From NCBI GenBank assembly GCA_016934395.1, contig JAFGSZ010000086.1, positions 62,001-126,000 of the forward strand: a DNA stretch of 64,000 nucleotides, written 5' to 3'. Each line of letters starts with the position of its first letter. The first letter of the stretch is position 1. The notes under the pieces are model-generated. The model was not told where the DNA came from, did no database searches, and saw nothing but the letters and a program-made list of their open reading frames with translations. The translations under genes and the position numbers were made by a program. This document shows, piece by piece, positions 63,061 through 64,000 of the stretch. This DNA comes from Bacteroidales bacterium. GTDB taxonomy: Bacteria > Bacteroidota > Bacteroidia > Bacteroidales > UBA10428.

Positions 63061-64000
63061 ATGATTGAAAATCTAGTTATCGTTGAATCACCGGCAAAAG
63101 CAAAAACAATTGAGCAATTTCTTGGTAAAGATTTCCAGGTAAAATCAAGTATGGGGCACATTCGGGACCTGGCTAAAAAAAATTTTGGCATCGACCTGGA
63201 AAATAATTTTACACCTCAATATATAATACCTGAAGACAAGAAAAAAATTGTTGCCGAACTCAAAAAGCTTGTAAAAAATTCAAAAACCGTATGGCTGGCT
63301 TCTGATGAAGACCGTGAAGGTGAAGCCATTGCATGGCACTTGTCTGAAGTACTAAACCTTAATCCTGAAAATACCAGAAGAATTGTATTTCATGAAATTA
63401 CAAAAAATGCAATTTTAGAATCTATAAAAAATTTCAGGAGTATCGATCAGCATTTGGTAAATGCCCAGCAGGCACGAAGAATCCTTGACCGTATAGTTGG
63501 TTTTGAACTCTCACCGGTACTTTGGAAAAAAGTGAAACCATCATTATCAGCCGGCAGGGTTCAATCAGTAGCGGTAAGATTAGTGGTTGAAAGAGAACGT
63601 GATATTATTAATTTTAAACCCGTATCCTCTTTTAAAGTAACCGCCATTTTTAATTCTAAAAATGTTTCGCAACAATTAAGAGCAGAAGCTTCTAAGCGAT
63701 TTGAAACGGTTGATGGAGCAAGAAAATTTCTGGAACAATGTAAACTTTCAGAGTTTTCAGTAATTGATGTTACCAAAAAACCAACAAAAAAATCTCCTTC
63801 CCCACCATTTACTACTTCCACCCTTCAACAGGAAGCAAGTCGTAAACTCGGATATTCTGTTTCTCAGACAATGACGGTGGCTCAAAAATTATATGAAGCA
63901 GGAAAAATTACCTATATGCGTACTGATTCCGTGAATTTATCAGACACTGCATTAGATGCTGCAAAAAAGGTAATTACCAAAGAATTTGGCGCTCAATATG
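63061..64000 (+). CDS. topA: DNA topoisomerase I (N-terminal part)
   Basis: TopA relaxes negative supercoils. The gene runs off the right edge after 313 codons. The visible part has the Toprim domain (IVESPAKAKTIEQFLG, then LASDEDREGEAIAWHL with the metal-binding acidic triad), the VGFELSPVLWKKVKPSLSAG segment, SAGRVQSVAVRL, and the active tyrosine Y285 in TYMRTDS. The zinc-finger and C-terminal domains lie outside the window. Confidence 0.97.
   Translation, partial: MIENLVIVESPAKAKTIEQFLGKDFQVKSSMGHIRDLAKKNFGIDLENNFTPQYIIPEDKKKIVAELKKLVKNSKTVWLASDEDREGEAIAWHLSEVLNLNPENTRRIVFHEITKNAILESIKNFRSIDQHLVNAQQARRILDRIVGFELSPVLWKKVKPSLSAGRVQSVAVRLVVERERDIINFKPVSSFKVTAIFNSKNVSQQLRAEASKRFETVDGARKFLEQCKLSEFSVIDVTKKPTKKSPSPPFTTSTLQQEASRKLGYSVSQTMTVAQKLYEAGKITYMRTDSVNLSDTALDAAKKVITKEFGAQY

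Noticed and set aside
1-64000. A new defence, mobile or biosynthetic system
   Set aside because: I found no integrase, transposase, toxin-antitoxin pair, restriction gene or unassigned multi-gene cassette; nearly every gene belongs to a recognisable family in a plausible place.

Overview
This 64 kb AT-rich window comes from the chromosome of a member of the Bacteroidota, most likely a relative of the gliding or type IX secreting Bacteroidales/Marinilabiliales; I cannot fix the genus. The evidence is the lineage-typical gene set: a fused LpxC-FabZ, PorX, PorW/SprE, PorP/SprF, GldH, T9SS sorting domains of both type A and type B, DUF4270, RicT with its cysteine motifs, and TAnnTTTG promoter boxes. 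I see no rRNA, tRNA, CRISPR array, insertion sequence or prophage. Gene density is high and most of the window is housekeeping.

Layout. 1-6630: the start of a lipase-like hydrolase, YjbQ, and a minus-strand rimP-nusA-infB-queG transcription unit with a stem-loop in its leader. 6700-11372: an HD phosphohydrolase followed by the lipid A genes lpxD, lpxC-fabZ and lpxA. 11374-18188: thiL, divergent from a complete sufBCDSE-sufT iron-sulfur assembly operon whose promoter carries a 23-bp palindrome. 18315-25771: a type IX secretion block with a tiny sorting-domain protein, a 1920-residue repeat-rich surface protein and its PorP/SprF partner. 25790-32574 (minus): a queuosine-precursor transporter, alanine dehydrogenase, then porW-porX-tsaE. 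32740-38619 (minus): a membrane zincin-like protein, NifU-like protein, Mrp, an alkyltransferase-like protein, trmB, gldH, ricT and holB. 38744-42829: pgk, proC, cysE and cysK. 42885-45710 (minus): small membrane proteins, MmcQ/YjbR, YraN and an LD-carboxypeptidase. 45827-53061: metG, an HU/SPOR envelope protein (minus), then a four-gene nucleotide-sugar operon. 53068-57110 (minus): glmS, DUF4270 and a truncated GT5 protein. 57337-60501: panC, panD, a heptose-phosphate adenylyltransferase gene and radA. 60565-64000: a class A PBP (minus) and the start of topA.

How the genes fit together. Envelope building dominates: lipid A (lpxD/C/A, fabZ), ADP-heptose supply, UDP-amino sugars (glmS, galE, rfbB, DegT, acetyltransferase), peptidoglycan (PBP1A, LD-carboxypeptidase, SPOR protein) and type IX secretion (PorX, PorW, GldH, PorP, two cargo proteins). 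Iron-sulfur metabolism is a second theme (Suf, NifU-like, Mrp, QueG, RicT).

I found no clearly new multi-gene system. The points most worth a second look are small: the palindrome over the suf start site, the rimP leader hairpin, two palindromic intergenic elements sharing an ACCCCGA core, an inverted-repeat divergent promoter between holB and pgk, promoter boxes sitting almost on start codons, a GT5 protein without its catalytic C-terminal half, and the exact 84-residue repeats in the giant secreted protein.
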